Below, one piece after another: positions 26,166-34,771 of a stretch of 64,000 nt of DNA (position 1 is the stretch's first letter; every line of letters starts with the position of its first letter). Origin of the DNA: Bacillota bacterium (lineage in GTDB: Bacteria; Bacillota; Bacilli; Paenibacillales; Paenibacillaceae); NCBI GenBank assembly GCA_023391635.1, contig JAEWAQ010000069.1, forward strand, positions 1-64,000, given 5' to 3'. Made by a program: the position numbers and the translations under genes. The notes below the pieces were generated by a model. It worked only from the letters and a program-made list of their open reading frames with translations, ran no database searches and had not been told where the DNA came from.

Positions 26166-27461
26166 ATGCGCGGCAAAGCACGGCGATTCAGGCATTGGGC
26201 GGCATCGGCGGGGGCGTCGATCCTGCTTCTGCTTGCGACGGGCTGCGGGTCGGACGAGAGCATCATCGGCGGCGGCGGCGTGGAGATGATCTGGGAACTG
26301 CCGCCGACCGTCGAGATCACCCTCTGGCATACTTACAGCGATGTAGAGGCGTGGACGTTCGAGCATGAAGTGCTGCCGGCTTTCGCCAAAGACCATCCCG
26401 ATATCCGGGTTGTAGCGATGCGCAAACCTTATGAGTACATCAAGGGAGCGCTCATCTCCGAATCGACGTCCAGCAGCGGTCCCGACGTCGTCCGGCTCGA
26501 CATGGCCTGGCTGCCGGAATTCGCAAAGCTAGGACTGGTGGATCCTGTGGACCAATATCCCGACTTCGCGGATATCGTGCGGACGATCTATCCGACTGCG
26601 CTTGAGACGAATAAATATGATGGGCGTTACTACGGACTACCTTTGAATATGAACACAAAAGCGGCGATCTACAGCCGCAAGCTGCTCGAGCAAGCGGGAG
26701 CCGCCCGGCCGCCCGACACGATGGACGAGCTTATCGCATTGAGCGAACGTACGGACCAGCCGCTGGGTATCGGCGGGATTAATGCCTGGTCGATTTTGCC
26801 CTATTTCTTCGGTCTTGGGGGCAAAATGACGAACGAAGATTACACGCAAGCGATCGGTTATCTGGACAGCGAAGCGAGCATTCGGGCGGTCGAGAAGCTG
26901 AAGTGGCTGCTGGATCGCGGGTTGATCAGCGAAGATTCGTTGACAGGCGTGCTCAATCGCTGGCAGGCGGTGCAAGACGACAAGCTCCTGATGATCGATG
27001 AAGGTCCGTGGTACTATACGATCTTATCGCAGATGAACGGTGGCGGCGGTTCCTTGGCGGAGGAGCGGACGGTGGCGGCGCCTTTCCCGCACAATCCCGA
27101 AACGAGAGCCGCAATCATCGGCGGAGAGAACCTGGTGATCATGTCGGGGTCGCAACATAAGCAGGCTGCCTGGACGCTCATGCAATGGCTGCTCGACGTG
27201 CCTGCCCAACAGATGATGTTCAAGACGGGCCTGCTTCCCGCCAACAGCGAAGCCAGCGCATCGCTCGAGGATCTCGGCCCGACGATTCGGCCTTTCGTTG
27301 AAAGCTTGAACGAGTCGTTCCTTCGTCCGCCGGTGACGAACTGGGCCAAGATCGATAAGGATTTCGGGGAAACGCTGGAGCGGATCATGCGCGGTCGAAC
27401 GCCGGCGGTGCAAGGTATGCAGCAGTTGGCTGTGCGGGTTCAGGCCTTGCTGAAGCCGTAA
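26166..27461 (+). CDS. second sugar-binding lipoprotein, possible accessory sensor
   Basis: A 431-residue lipoprotein with signal MRGKARRFRHWAASAG and lipobox LATGC. It is a paralogue of the protein at 19835-21157: both share WHTYSD, YYG(L/V)PLN.NTK.AIY, a GIxGI(H/N)AW stretch, the LPYF..LGG pattern and DDGPW/DEGPW. It follows the regulator by 42 bp after AAGGGGGGG and has no permeases of its own. Such placement suggests it presents ligand to the kinase rather than serving transport, or is a redundant binding protein. ATG 26166 is preferred over 26160 because of spacing. Confidence 0.8.
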   Translation: MRGKARRFRHWAASAGASILLLLATGCGSDESIIGGGGVEMIWELPPTVEITLWHTYSDVEAWTFEHEVLPAFAKDHPDIRVVAMRKPYEYIKGALISESTSSSGPDVVRLDMAWLPEFAKLGLVDPVDQYPDFADIVRTIYPTALETNKYDGRYYGLPLNMNTKAAIYSRKLLEQAGAARPPDTMDELIALSERTDQPLGIGGINAWSILPYFFGLGGKMTNEDYTQAIGYLDSEASIRAVEKLKWLLDRGLISEDSLTGVLNRWQAVQDDKLLMIDEGPWYYTILSQMNGGGGSLAEERTVAAPFPHNPETRAAIIGGENLVIMSGSQHKQAAWTLMQWLLDVPAQQMMFKTGLLPANSEASASLEDLGPTIRPFVESLNESFLRPPVTNWAKIDKDFGETLERIMRGRTPAVQGMQQLAVRVQALLKP

Positions 27462-27510
27462 GCGGCAGGGGAGACGAGCAGGAAGAGGAATGTCGCCTCG
27501 TTTCCCCGCC

Positions 27511-27665
27511 GCAGTAGTGCCTCTCCGCCACAAAAACGCCGTCCGCGCCGCTCATCCGCCGCAATAGTGCCTCTCCGCCACAAAAACGCCGCCCGCACCG
27601 CTCATACGCCGCAATAGTGCCTCTCCGCCACAAAAACGCCGTCCGCACCGCTCCTCCGCCGCAAA
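27511..27665. repeat. tandem repeat, period 50 bp, three copies
   Basis: Units start at 27511, 27561 and 27611 (GCAATAGTGCCTCTCCGCCA...), differing at a few bases, with the first bases of a fourth at 27661. The period is exactly 50 bp and not a multiple of three. It lies between two convergently unrelated sugar operons. Confidence 0.8.
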
Positions 27666-27740
27666 TCAGCATGTTTCCCCCTTCTGTACACCTTAATCAT
27701 ACATCCCAACAACATTAAATAAAGCGCCTTCAAAAATGTG

Positions 27741-27769
27741 TTGACTTTTAACGGGTTATGGCTTAATTT
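27741..27769 (+). promoter_or_regulatory. probable sigma-A promoter of the third transporter operon
   Basis: TTGACT (27741-27746), 17-bp spacer, TAATTT (27764-27769), 113 bp before the binding-protein start. Downstream, ATGAAAACGGTTCAT (27795-27809) is a partly palindromic LacI/CcpA-like site that could be an operator. Confidence 0.55.
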
Positions 27770-27881
27770 ATACTTAGAAACCACACAAACCAACATGAAA
27801 ACGGTTCATAACCATTCAACAACCGACATTACGTGATATGTTGTGGGGTTTCGATAAACGATTATGGGAGGTCGTAATAGA

Positions 27882-29267
27882 ATGATCAGAAAGCAATCCA
27901 TGCTGGCATTGGCGCTGGTGATCGTGTTGAGCGTGCTGATCACGGCGTGCGGCGGCAAGAACAACAATGTGGCTTCGCCGTCACCGAGCAACAGTCCGAG
28001 TACGCAGGCAAGCGAGAAACCGAGCGAATCGCCCAAAGCATCGAACGAACCGAAGATCGAACTGGATTTCTGGACATTCTGGGGATCGGAGACGCGTCGT
28101 CCGATTATCGAGAAGATGATTGACGATTTCAATAAATCCCAGGACCGCATCGTCGTCAAGCATACGTACCTGCCGTGGGGCGACGTATGGACGAAGAACC
28201 TGGCGGCCATCGCAGCCGGCAACCCGCCGGACGTCATCATTAATGACATCAATACAGTTGCCCAGCGCGCCGTCAGCAAGCAAGCGGTCAACCTGAGCGA
28301 ATTCCTGGCCAAGGACGACATCAAGAACCGGTTCTTCCCGGAGCTGTGGAACACGGTCGAGTTCGAAGGCCAAGCTTACGCCTTGCCGTTCAATACGGAT
28401 ACGCGCTTCCTGTTCTACAACAAAGAAGCGTTCCGCGAAGTCGGCCTCGATCCGGAAAAGCCGCCGGCTACGTGGGCGGAGTTGGAAGAGTATGCATTGA
28501 AGCTGGATAAGAAGAAAGGCAAAGGCTATGAGCGGATCGGCTTCTACCCGAACGGCTGGGGCAACTGGGGCTGGGACAGCTGGATGACGAACGCGGACGA
28601 CGGCATCGGCTTTGTCGACAAGGACGGCAATGTGACCATCAACACGCCGAAGAAGGTCGACGCGCTGAAGTGGATCAACAAGTGGACAGATCGACTAGGC
28701 GAGAGCAACGTGAACGCGTTCAAGGCGGAGTTCGGCAGCAAACAAGCGGATCCGTTCATCTCCGGCAAGGTCGCGATGATCAACCAGACGGCAACTTTCT
28801 ACACGCAATTGCGCGATTATGGCCAAGACGTAGACTTCGGAATCGCGCCGATCCCGGAATACCAAGCGGGCACTGGCCATTACAGCTCCGGCGGCGGCTT
28901 TGTCATCGAGATTCCGTATGGCGCGAAGCACCCGGAAGCGTCTTGGGAATTCATGAAATTCATGACGGATGTGCAGGCGCAGGAATACTGGGCGATCAAG
29001 AACTTCGACAACGTCGCCAATATCGAAGCTTCCAAGCAAGCGGCGCAGAACGCGGAGCTTGACGAGAAGGGCAAGTGGGTGTACAACGAGGCGGTCAAGA
29101 ACATGGAAGTGACGAAGATCTACCCGATTCCTTATTTCGCCCCCGATTTCCGCAACTTGTTGAATCCGGAAGCGGATGCGGCGCTGCTGGGCAAGGAAAC
29201 GCCCGAGAAAGCGCTGGAGAAAGCCCAGGCCGAAGTGGAGAAGCTGGTCAAGGCCAACAAGAAATAA
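27882..29267 (+). CDS. sugar ABC transporter substrate-binding lipoprotein
   Basis: A 461-residue family-1 binding protein. The signal begins MIRKQSMLALALVIVL and ends at lipobox LITAC. A Ser/Pro-rich linker follows. The mature domain has 'LDFWTFWGSETRRPIIEKM' and YALPFNTDTRFLFYNKEAF, typical of carbohydrate binders. ATG 27882 follows GGAGG; the frame from 27864 has none. It begins an operon with two permeases and catabolic enzymes, so its ligand should be the sugar degraded by that set (aldolases, alpha-mannosidase). Confidence 0.85.
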   Translation: MIRKQSMLALALVIVLSVLITACGGKNNNVASPSPSNSPSTQASEKPSESPKASNEPKIELDFWTFWGSETRRPIIEKMIDDFNKSQDRIVVKHTYLPWGDVWTKNLAAIAAGNPPDVIINDINTVAQRAVSKQAVNLSEFLAKDDIKNRFFPELWNTVEFEGQAYALPFNTDTRFLFYNKEAFREVGLDPEKPPATWAELEEYALKLDKKKGKGYERIGFYPNGWGNWGWDSWMTNADDGIGFVDKDGNVTINTPKKVDALKWINKWTDRLGESNVNAFKAEFGSKQADPFISGKVAMINQTATFYTQLRDYGQDVDFGIAPIPEYQAGTGHYSSGGGFVIEIPYGAKHPEASWEFMKFMTDVQAQEYWAIKNFDNVANIEASKQAAQNAELDEKGKWVYNEAVKNMEVTKIYPIPYFAPDFRNLLNPEADAALLGKETPEKALEKAQAEVEKLVKANKK

Positions 29268-29282
29268 GAAGTTGCTGCAACG

Positions 29283-29320
29283 AAGGGGTGGAGGCTTCGC
29301 GCCTGCCGCCCCTTTCTTTT
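29283..29320 (+). terminator. attenuating terminator after the binding-protein gene
   Basis: AAGGGG..GG.GGC (29283-29295) pairs with GCC..CC.CCCCTT (29301-29314), followed by TTCTTTT. It sits between the binding-protein and permease genes and probably lets only part of the transcripts continue. Confidence 0.6.
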
Positions 29321-29349
29321 AATGAATACACAGGAAAGGAGCGGGCCGG

Positions 29350-30264
29350 ATGCCGGGACGCAAGCGCTTGACCCTGGAACGCAAGGAAGCGATGCAAGGA
29401 TACGTCTTCGTATCGCCGTGGATTATCGGGTTCATCTGCATCACGCTGGGCCCCATGCTGTTCTCGCTGTATGCCAGTTTCACCAACTACAACATTACGT
29501 CGCGCATGGATTTCATCGGCTTGGACAATTATTTCCGGATGTTCAACGATGACAAGCTGTTCTGGGTTTCGCTCGGCAACACGCTTTATTACGTCGTCTT
29601 CATGGTCCCGCTCACCACGGCGGGAGCGATCGTGCTTGCGGTGTTTCTGAATCAAGGCATTCCGGGCATGCGTGTATTCCGCACGATCTACTATGTGCCA
29701 GCCGTGTTGTCAGGCGTAGGCGTCTATATCTTATGGATGCAGTTGCTCAGCCCATCAACGGGTTTGGTCAACACCGTGCTTGGCTTTGTGGGCATAGATG
29801 GTCCTCCCTGGCTGTACGATCCGGCTTGGACGAAGCCCGCGCTCATTCTGATGAAATTGTGGAGCGTCGGCAGCGGCATGCTGCTGTACCTGGCAAGTCT
29901 GCAGGGCGTTCCCAAGCAGCTGTACGAAGCGGCTGAAATCGACGGCGCCGGCGTATTCCGCAGATTTTACAAAATTACGTTGCCGATGATCACGCCGATT
30001 ATCTTTTTCGATATTGTCACCAGCACCATCGGAGGCTTTCAAATTTTCCAAGAAGCTTATGTCATGTCCGAGAGCGGCGAAGGCGGACCGATGAACTCGC
30101 TGCTGTTCTTCAACCTGCATATGTTCAATAAAGGCTTCAAGGTGCTGGATATGGGATATGCGACCGGCATGGCATGGATATTGTTCTTGATCGTCATGGT
30201 ATTGACGGCCATCAACCTGGTCCTGGCCAAGCGCTGGGTATACTACGAAGGAGGCGATCGCTGA
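29350..30264 (+). CDS. sugar ABC transporter permease, MalF/UgpA type
   Basis: A 304-residue membrane protein with six predicted spans, starting 'YVFVSPWIIGFICITLGPML'. It carries the EAA loop 'LYEAAEIDGAGVFRRFYKIT'. Its stop shares one base with the next gene's start (TGATG), so the two are translated together. Part of the transporter using the lipoprotein at 27882. Confidence 0.85.
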   Translation: MPGRKRLTLERKEAMQGYVFVSPWIIGFICITLGPMLFSLYASFTNYNITSRMDFIGLDNYFRMFNDDKLFWVSLGNTLYYVVFMVPLTTAGAIVLAVFLNQGIPGMRVFRTIYYVPAVLSGVGVYILWMQLLSPSTGLVNTVLGFVGIDGPPWLYDPAWTKPALILMKLWSVGSGMLLYLASLQGVPKQLYEAAEIDGAGVFRRFYKITLPMITPIIFFDIVTSTIGGFQIFQEAYVMSESGEGGPMNSLLFFNLHMFNKGFKVLDMGYATGMAWILFLIVMVLTAINLVLAKRWVYYEGGDR

Positions 30265-31139
30265 TGAGGCAGCTATCCATCATGCGCGGCTCTTCGGGCA
30301 AGAAGAATCAGCAGCAATGGTCGAACATCGTTGTCGCGATTCTGCTCATCTGCGGGAGCGTCATCATCCTGCTGCCGATCTGGTGGATGATCTCCACGTC
30401 TCTCAAACCGATGCAGGAGATCATGAAGTATCCGCCCACCTTTTTTCCGAAAGATGTCCAGTGGTATAACTACGTGCGTGCCTGGACTTCGCCGGCTGCG
30501 CATTTTACCCGTTGGCTGGGCAATACGGCGTTCATTACCGTCTGTGTCGTGCTCGCGAGCGTATTGTCCAATACTTTCGTCGCCTACGGATTCGCGAAAA
30601 TCAAATTTCCCGGCCGCGGCGTCTTGTTCTCGATGGTGCTGGCCACGATGATGATTCCCGGCTTCGTCACGCTGATCCCGCAATATATTCTGTTCGCCAA
30701 TATCGGCTGGATGAATACGTATTTGCCGTTGATCGTGCCTTCGCTGTTCGGGAGCGCGTTTTATATTTTTCTGCTGCGGCAATTTTTCATGACGATACCG
30801 ACTGAACTGATAGAAGCGGCCAAGATCGACGGGGCCAATCATTTCTACATCTGGGCGAAATTGATGCTGCCGCTTGTCAAACCCGCCATAGCCGCAATTG
30901 CGATCTTTTCCTTCAACGGCGCATGGAACGATTTTCTCGGGCCGCTGTTATATGTCAATTCGGAACTGATGTACACGCTGCAAATCGGACTGCAAACGTT
31001 CAAAGGCACGGAAGCGACCCAATGGCACTACTTGATGGCGGCATCGCTCATGGTGCTGCTGCCGGTGCTTGCCCTGTTCGTCTTCTTCCAGAAGTATTTT
31101 ATTGAAGGCATGAACCTCACCGCCGGCACCAAAGGATAG
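30264..31139 (+). CDS. sugar ABC transporter permease, MalG/UgpE type
   Basis: A 291-residue membrane protein. 'IVVAILLICGSVIILLPIWW' is the first span, 'ELIEAAKIDGANHFYIWAKL' the EAA-type loop, and YFIEGMNLTAGTKG the usual C-terminal signature. ATG 30264 follows GGAGG within the end of the previous gene; the frame extends upstream to 30174 without a ribosome site. It completes the channel. The ATPase must come from elsewhere. Confidence 0.85.
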   Translation: MRQLSIMRGSSGKKNQQQWSNIVVAILLICGSVIILLPIWWMISTSLKPMQEIMKYPPTFFPKDVQWYNYVRAWTSPAAHFTRWLGNTAFITVCVVLASVLSNTFVAYGFAKIKFPGRGVLFSMVLATMMIPGFVTLIPQYILFANIGWMNTYLPLIVPSLFGSAFYIFLLRQFFMTIPTELIEAAKIDGANHFYIWAKLMLPLVKPAIAAIAIFSFNGAWNDFLGPLLYVNSELMYTLQIGLQTFKGTEATQWHYLMAASLMVLLPVLALFVFFQKYFIEGMNLTAGTKG

Positions 31140-31166
31140 GGCATATACAGAAGGAGTGGATCTACC

Positions 31167-32093
31167 ATGACACTACAGAGACGACCAGACAACGTGATCA
31201 CCTTGAAGCAAGCGCTGGAAGCGGCGGAACGGCAGCAATACGCGCTCGGTTCGTTCTCGCCGCGCTATACGCCGATGATCGCGCCGATTCTGTCGGCTGG
31301 CCAAGATGCGAATTCTCCCTTGATCGTGCAAATATCGGAGAAAGAACTGATTCGATACGAAATCACGCCCGAGGAATTCGCCGAAACGTTCTACGCGCAG
31401 TTGAAGCTGCTCGGCATTACGGTGCCCGTCGTGCTCCATCTCGATCATACGAAGACGATGGCGGTAATCGAGGCCGCGATCGATTCGGGATTTACGTCCG
31501 TCATGATCGATGCTTCAGAGAAGCCATTGGCCGAAAATATCGCCATCACTCGGCAGGTCGTGCAATATGCGCATGAGCGCGGGGTTTCGGTGGAGGCGGA
31601 GCTCGGCATGATCGGAACGACGGACTTCATCGAGACGGACCACGATGAAGAACTGTACACCGATCCGGGAGAAGCGAAGCAGTTCGCCGATGGGACCGGC
31701 GTGGACGCGCTCGCCGTGTCGTGCGGGACCGCTCATGGCAGCTATGTCGTCCGCCAGCCGAAGATCGACTTCCAGCGGCTCAAGGACATTCGCGCCTTGA
31801 CCCCGGTTCACCTCGTACTCCATGGCGGTTCCGGCGTGCCGCCGGAGATGGTCGGCGAGGCGATCCGCCTGCCGGATGGCGGCGTCAGCAAAGTCAACAT
31901 CGCGACCGACCTGGAGCTGGCGCTGCTGCAAGCGCTCGGCCGTGAGGAACGCATGCTGAACGAAGAGTGCCTTGCATTGCCTGAGGAGCAATTGGCGAAA
32001 GGTCGTCAAGCCGTGAAGGCAACCGTTCTGGACAAGATCAATGCTTACCTGGGCAGCGCAGGCAAGGCAGCTGGCGCAGGGACCGTTCGATGA
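31167..32093 (+). CDS. class II fructose/tagatose-bisphosphate-type aldolase
   Basis: A 308-residue zinc-dependent TIM-barrel aldolase. Zinc ligands and the loop are visible in HLDHTKTMAVIEAAIDSGF, VEAELGMIGTTD, 'VSCGTAHGSYV' and VLHGGSGVPPEM. These enzymes cleave a ketose 1-phosphate or 1,6-bisphosphate into DHAP and an aldehyde. The AHG and HGGSG segments show the DHAP-binding site. AAGGAG precedes the ATG, 27 bp after the permease, and the gene overlaps the next by 4 bp. Whether it acts on fructose, tagatose or another sugar phosphate cannot be told. Confidence 0.8.
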   Translation: MTLQRRPDNVITLKQALEAAERQQYALGSFSPRYTPMIAPILSAGQDANSPLIVQISEKELIRYEITPEEFAETFYAQLKLLGITVPVVLHLDHTKTMAVIEAAIDSGFTSVMIDASEKPLAENIAITRQVVQYAHERGVSVEAELGMIGTTDFIETDHDEELYTDPGEAKQFADGTGVDALAVSCGTAHGSYVVRQPKIDFQRLKDIRALTPVHLVLHGGSGVPPEMVGEAIRLPDGGVSKVNIATDLELALLQALGREERMLNEECLALPEEQLAKGRQAVKATVLDKINAYLGSAGKAAGAGTVR

Positions 32094-32755
32094 ACGGGAA
32101 GCTGGCGATTATCCATACGACCCCGATCACCGTCGCTTCGCTTAAGGAACTGGCTGCCGAATGGCTGCCGGGATGCGAGATCGTCAATTTGATGGATGAT
32201 TCCATCCTGCCGCAGCTGGCGGCGACGGGCGGCGATCTGTCGGCTGTGCGGGAAAGGCTGCTCGCTTATGCGCGAATTGCCGAAAGCTTGGGCGCAGCGT
32301 GCATTCTGAACGCGTGCTCTTCGGTCGGCGGGGTTGTGAAGGAGATGCGCAAGCAGGTAAGCATCCCGGTCGTCCGCATCGACGAAGCGATGGCCGAACG
32401 CGCGGTGCGCAGCGGCAAGCGCATCGGCGTAGCCGCGACGCTCGCGACGACGCTGCGGCCGACGATTGCGCTATTGGAGGAGAAGGCCGCAGAAGCCGGC
32501 GCGGAGGTCGACATCGTGCCGGCCTTGGCCGAAGAAGCGTACAAGAAGCTGCTCGGCGGCGACAAGGAAGGCCATGATACGGAATTAAGCCGGGCGCTGA
32601 CTGCGCTCTCGGAGGAGACGGACGTTGTCGTGCTTGCGCAAGCTTCCATGGCGCGCGTCGTCGATAGCATGCCGGAATCGCGCAGAGAGCGGTTCTTGTC
32701 AAGCCCTCGGCTGGGGATGGAGAGCGTGGCTCTCCGGATGGGCTTGCATCCTTAA
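32090..32755 (+). CDS. Asp/Glu/hydantoin-racemase-family protein
   Basis: A 221-residue protein. 'CILNACSSVGGVVKEM' near residues 67-82 carries a candidate catalytic Cys, and later 'VVVLAQASMARVVDS' has no matching second cysteine (Ala/Gln instead). The two-cysteine racemase mechanism may therefore be changed, as in decarboxylase or isomerase relatives. Translation is coupled to the aldolase by an ATGA overlap. In this operon it is likely to convert a carboxylated sugar intermediate; this is inference. Confidence 0.7.
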   Translation: MNGKLAIIHTTPITVASLKELAAEWLPGCEIVNLMDDSILPQLAATGGDLSAVRERLLAYARIAESLGAACILNACSSVGGVVKEMRKQVSIPVVRIDEAMAERAVRSGKRIGVAATLATTLRPTIALLEEKAAEAGAEVDIVPALAEEAYKKLLGGDKEGHDTELSRALTALSEETDVVVLAQASMARVVDSMPESRRERFLSSPRLGMESVALRMGLHP

Positions 32756-32771
32756 CCGGAGGTGCTGGCGC

Positions 32772-34766
32772 TTGAAGAAACTGACGGAGAAGCTGTATCA
32801 GCACGAGAGCACTTGCCATGTCTATGTGTTAAAGCAGGGAGATTCGGCGGTGTTGATCGATTTCGGAGACGGCAGCGTGCTGGACGGGCTGCCGTCTATC
32901 GGCGTCAAGCGGGTCGCTGCCGTGCTGATGACCCATCACCATCGCGATCAGGGCCAAGGGCTGCCGAAGGCGGTCGCGGCGAATATCCCGATCTACGTGC
33001 CGCATACCGAACAGAAGCTGTTCCGGGATGTGGAGGAGCATTGGCAGGGTCGCCCGTTGTTGAATAACTACAATATGCGTCAGGACCGATTCTCCTTGCT
33101 CGAAGGAATTCCGATAGCCGGCACGCTGAAGGATTATAGCACGCATGTATTCGCCGGGATGACGTTCGAGATCGTGCCGACGCCGGGGCATACGGTCGGT
33201 TCGATCACGGTTATGACCAGCCAGTTGTCCATGCGAATCGCCTTTACCGGCGACCTGATCGCCGGCCCTGGCAAGCTGTGGTCGATGGCGGCACTGCAAT
33301 GGTCCTACAACGGGGCGGAGGGAGCGGCGGCGAGCATCGCTTCATTGCTCGATCTGAAAGACCGGCAACCGGACCTGCTGCTGCCTTCTCACGGCACTCG
33401 CATGACGGAGCCGGAGCAGGCGGTCGACTCCCTGATAGCCGGATTGTGGGATTTGCTGCAGCAGCGCAAGCAGAATCCTCGGCTGTTCCAATTGCGCGAG
33501 CGGCCCTATGAGGATATCGCGCCGAACCTGTTGATGTGCAGATCCAGCATGGCAAACTATTATGTCGTTCGATCGCGCAGCGGCAAGGCGCTGCTGATCG
33601 ACTTCGGTTACGACTTTTTGACCGGCATCGCCGCCGGTTCGGACCGCGCATCCCGCCGTCCTTGGCTTTACAATATCGGCAAGCTGAAGCTGCAGTACGG
33701 GATCGACAAAATCGATGCCGTGATGCTCACGCATTACCATGACGATCACGTAGCGGGCTGCAATCTGCTGCGGGATGTCGAAGGTGCCGAGGTGTGGGCG
33801 GCGGAGCTGTTTGCGGATATTTTGGAGCAACCATGCGACTACGATCTGCCTTGCCTATGGTATGATCCTATTCCCGTCGATCGGGTGCTGCCGGTTGAAC
33901 GGAAAATCGGGTGGGAAGAATATGAATTCGAGCTGCATCCATTGCCGGGCCATACCCGGTATGCTGTGGCAATCGCCTGTGAGGTCGGCGGCAAGCGCGT
34001 GCTATTCGGCGGCGACCAGTACCAGGGAGATGACGGGCTAGCCTGGAATTATGTATATCAAAATCGGTTCGACTACGACGATTACGTGAATAGCGCGACA
34101 TTGTACCGATCGCTGCGGCCTGACGTGATCCTGACAGGACATTGGAAACCGCTATGGCCGTCGCAGGAGTATTGGGACCTGTTGGACGAGCGCGGACAGG
34201 AATTGGAGCGGTTGCATCGGGAGCTGTTGCCGCTGGATGAACTTGACCTCGGTGCAGAGGGATTCGCGGCACGCATCAAGCCTTACCAGTATACGTCGGC
34301 ACCGGGGGAAACGATCGTATATACGGTAGAAGTTCGCAATCCGTATGGCGAAGAAGCGGACATCGCAGCGACGCTTGCGGCCCCTGCAGGCTGGCGCGTG
34401 GAACCGGACACGGACCGCACGCGCGTGCCTGCGCGCCAATCGCGGCAGCTGTCGTTCCGGGTGACGCCGCCCTTGCAGGCGCAAGACGATGATTGGCGCA
34501 GGCATCGGATCGCGGCGGATGTTCGCATCGGGGACAAGGCGTTCGGACAGCAAGCGGAAGCGATCGTGATTGTGCGGCGGGGAGCGGACGGAATAGAAGC
34601 AGGCATGACGAATACGGACACAACGGATGGAATCGCAACGAATACGCACACAACAGAAGCAAACGCAACGAATACGAACGCGAAAGATGCATGCTCGACG
34701 GTTGCGGATGCGAGAGCTGCAGACGCAACGAATGTCGATGCAAGGGTAGCAGACGGGGGAGGATGA
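32772..34766 (+). CDS. double metallo-beta-lactamase-fold protein with C-terminal beta domain
   Basis: A 664-residue protein. The first MBL domain has MTHHHRDQGQG (near residue 54), PTPGHTVGS and FTGD. The second has LTHYHDDHVAG (near residue 318), PLPGHT and FGGDQ. The second keeps HxHxDH while the first is altered. A beta-sandwich follows at about 495-585 (TVEVRNPYGEEADIA), like NEW3-type domains. The tail is Thr/Asn/Ala repeats (ATNTHTTEANATNTNA). TTG 32772 is 7 bases after GGAGGTG; the longer frame has no site. Possibly a lactonase or hydrolase in the sugar pathway. The low-complexity end is unusual. Confidence 0.75.
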   Translation: MKKLTEKLYQHESTCHVYVLKQGDSAVLIDFGDGSVLDGLPSIGVKRVAAVLMTHHHRDQGQGLPKAVAANIPIYVPHTEQKLFRDVEEHWQGRPLLNNYNMRQDRFSLLEGIPIAGTLKDYSTHVFAGMTFEIVPTPGHTVGSITVMTSQLSMRIAFTGDLIAGPGKLWSMAALQWSYNGAEGAAASIASLLDLKDRQPDLLLPSHGTRMTEPEQAVDSLIAGLWDLLQQRKQNPRLFQLRERPYEDIAPNLLMCRSSMANYYVVRSRSGKALLIDFGYDFLTGIAAGSDRASRRPWLYNIGKLKLQYGIDKIDAVMLTHYHDDHVAGCNLLRDVEGAEVWAAELFADILEQPCDYDLPCLWYDPIPVDRVLPVERKIGWEEYEFELHPLPGHTRYAVAIACEVGGKRVLFGGDQYQGDDGLAWNYVYQNRFDYDDYVNSATLYRSLRPDVILTGHWKPLWPSQEYWDLLDERGQELERLHRELLPLDELDLGAEGFAARIKPYQYTSAPGETIVYTVEVRNPYGEEADIAATLAAPAGWRVEPDTDRTRVPARQSRQLSFRVTPPLQAQDDDWRRHRIAADVRIGDKAFGQQAEAIVIVRRGADGIEAGMTNTDTTDGIATNTHTTEANATNTNAKDACSTVADARAADATNVDARVADGGG

Positions 34767-34771
34767 AAGGC

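Noticed and set aside
19651..27696. Motif ACACCTTA before three sugar operons (19652, 23137, 27688)
   Set aside because: Distances to start codons and promoters differ, and one copy is part of a terminator stem; probably coincidence.
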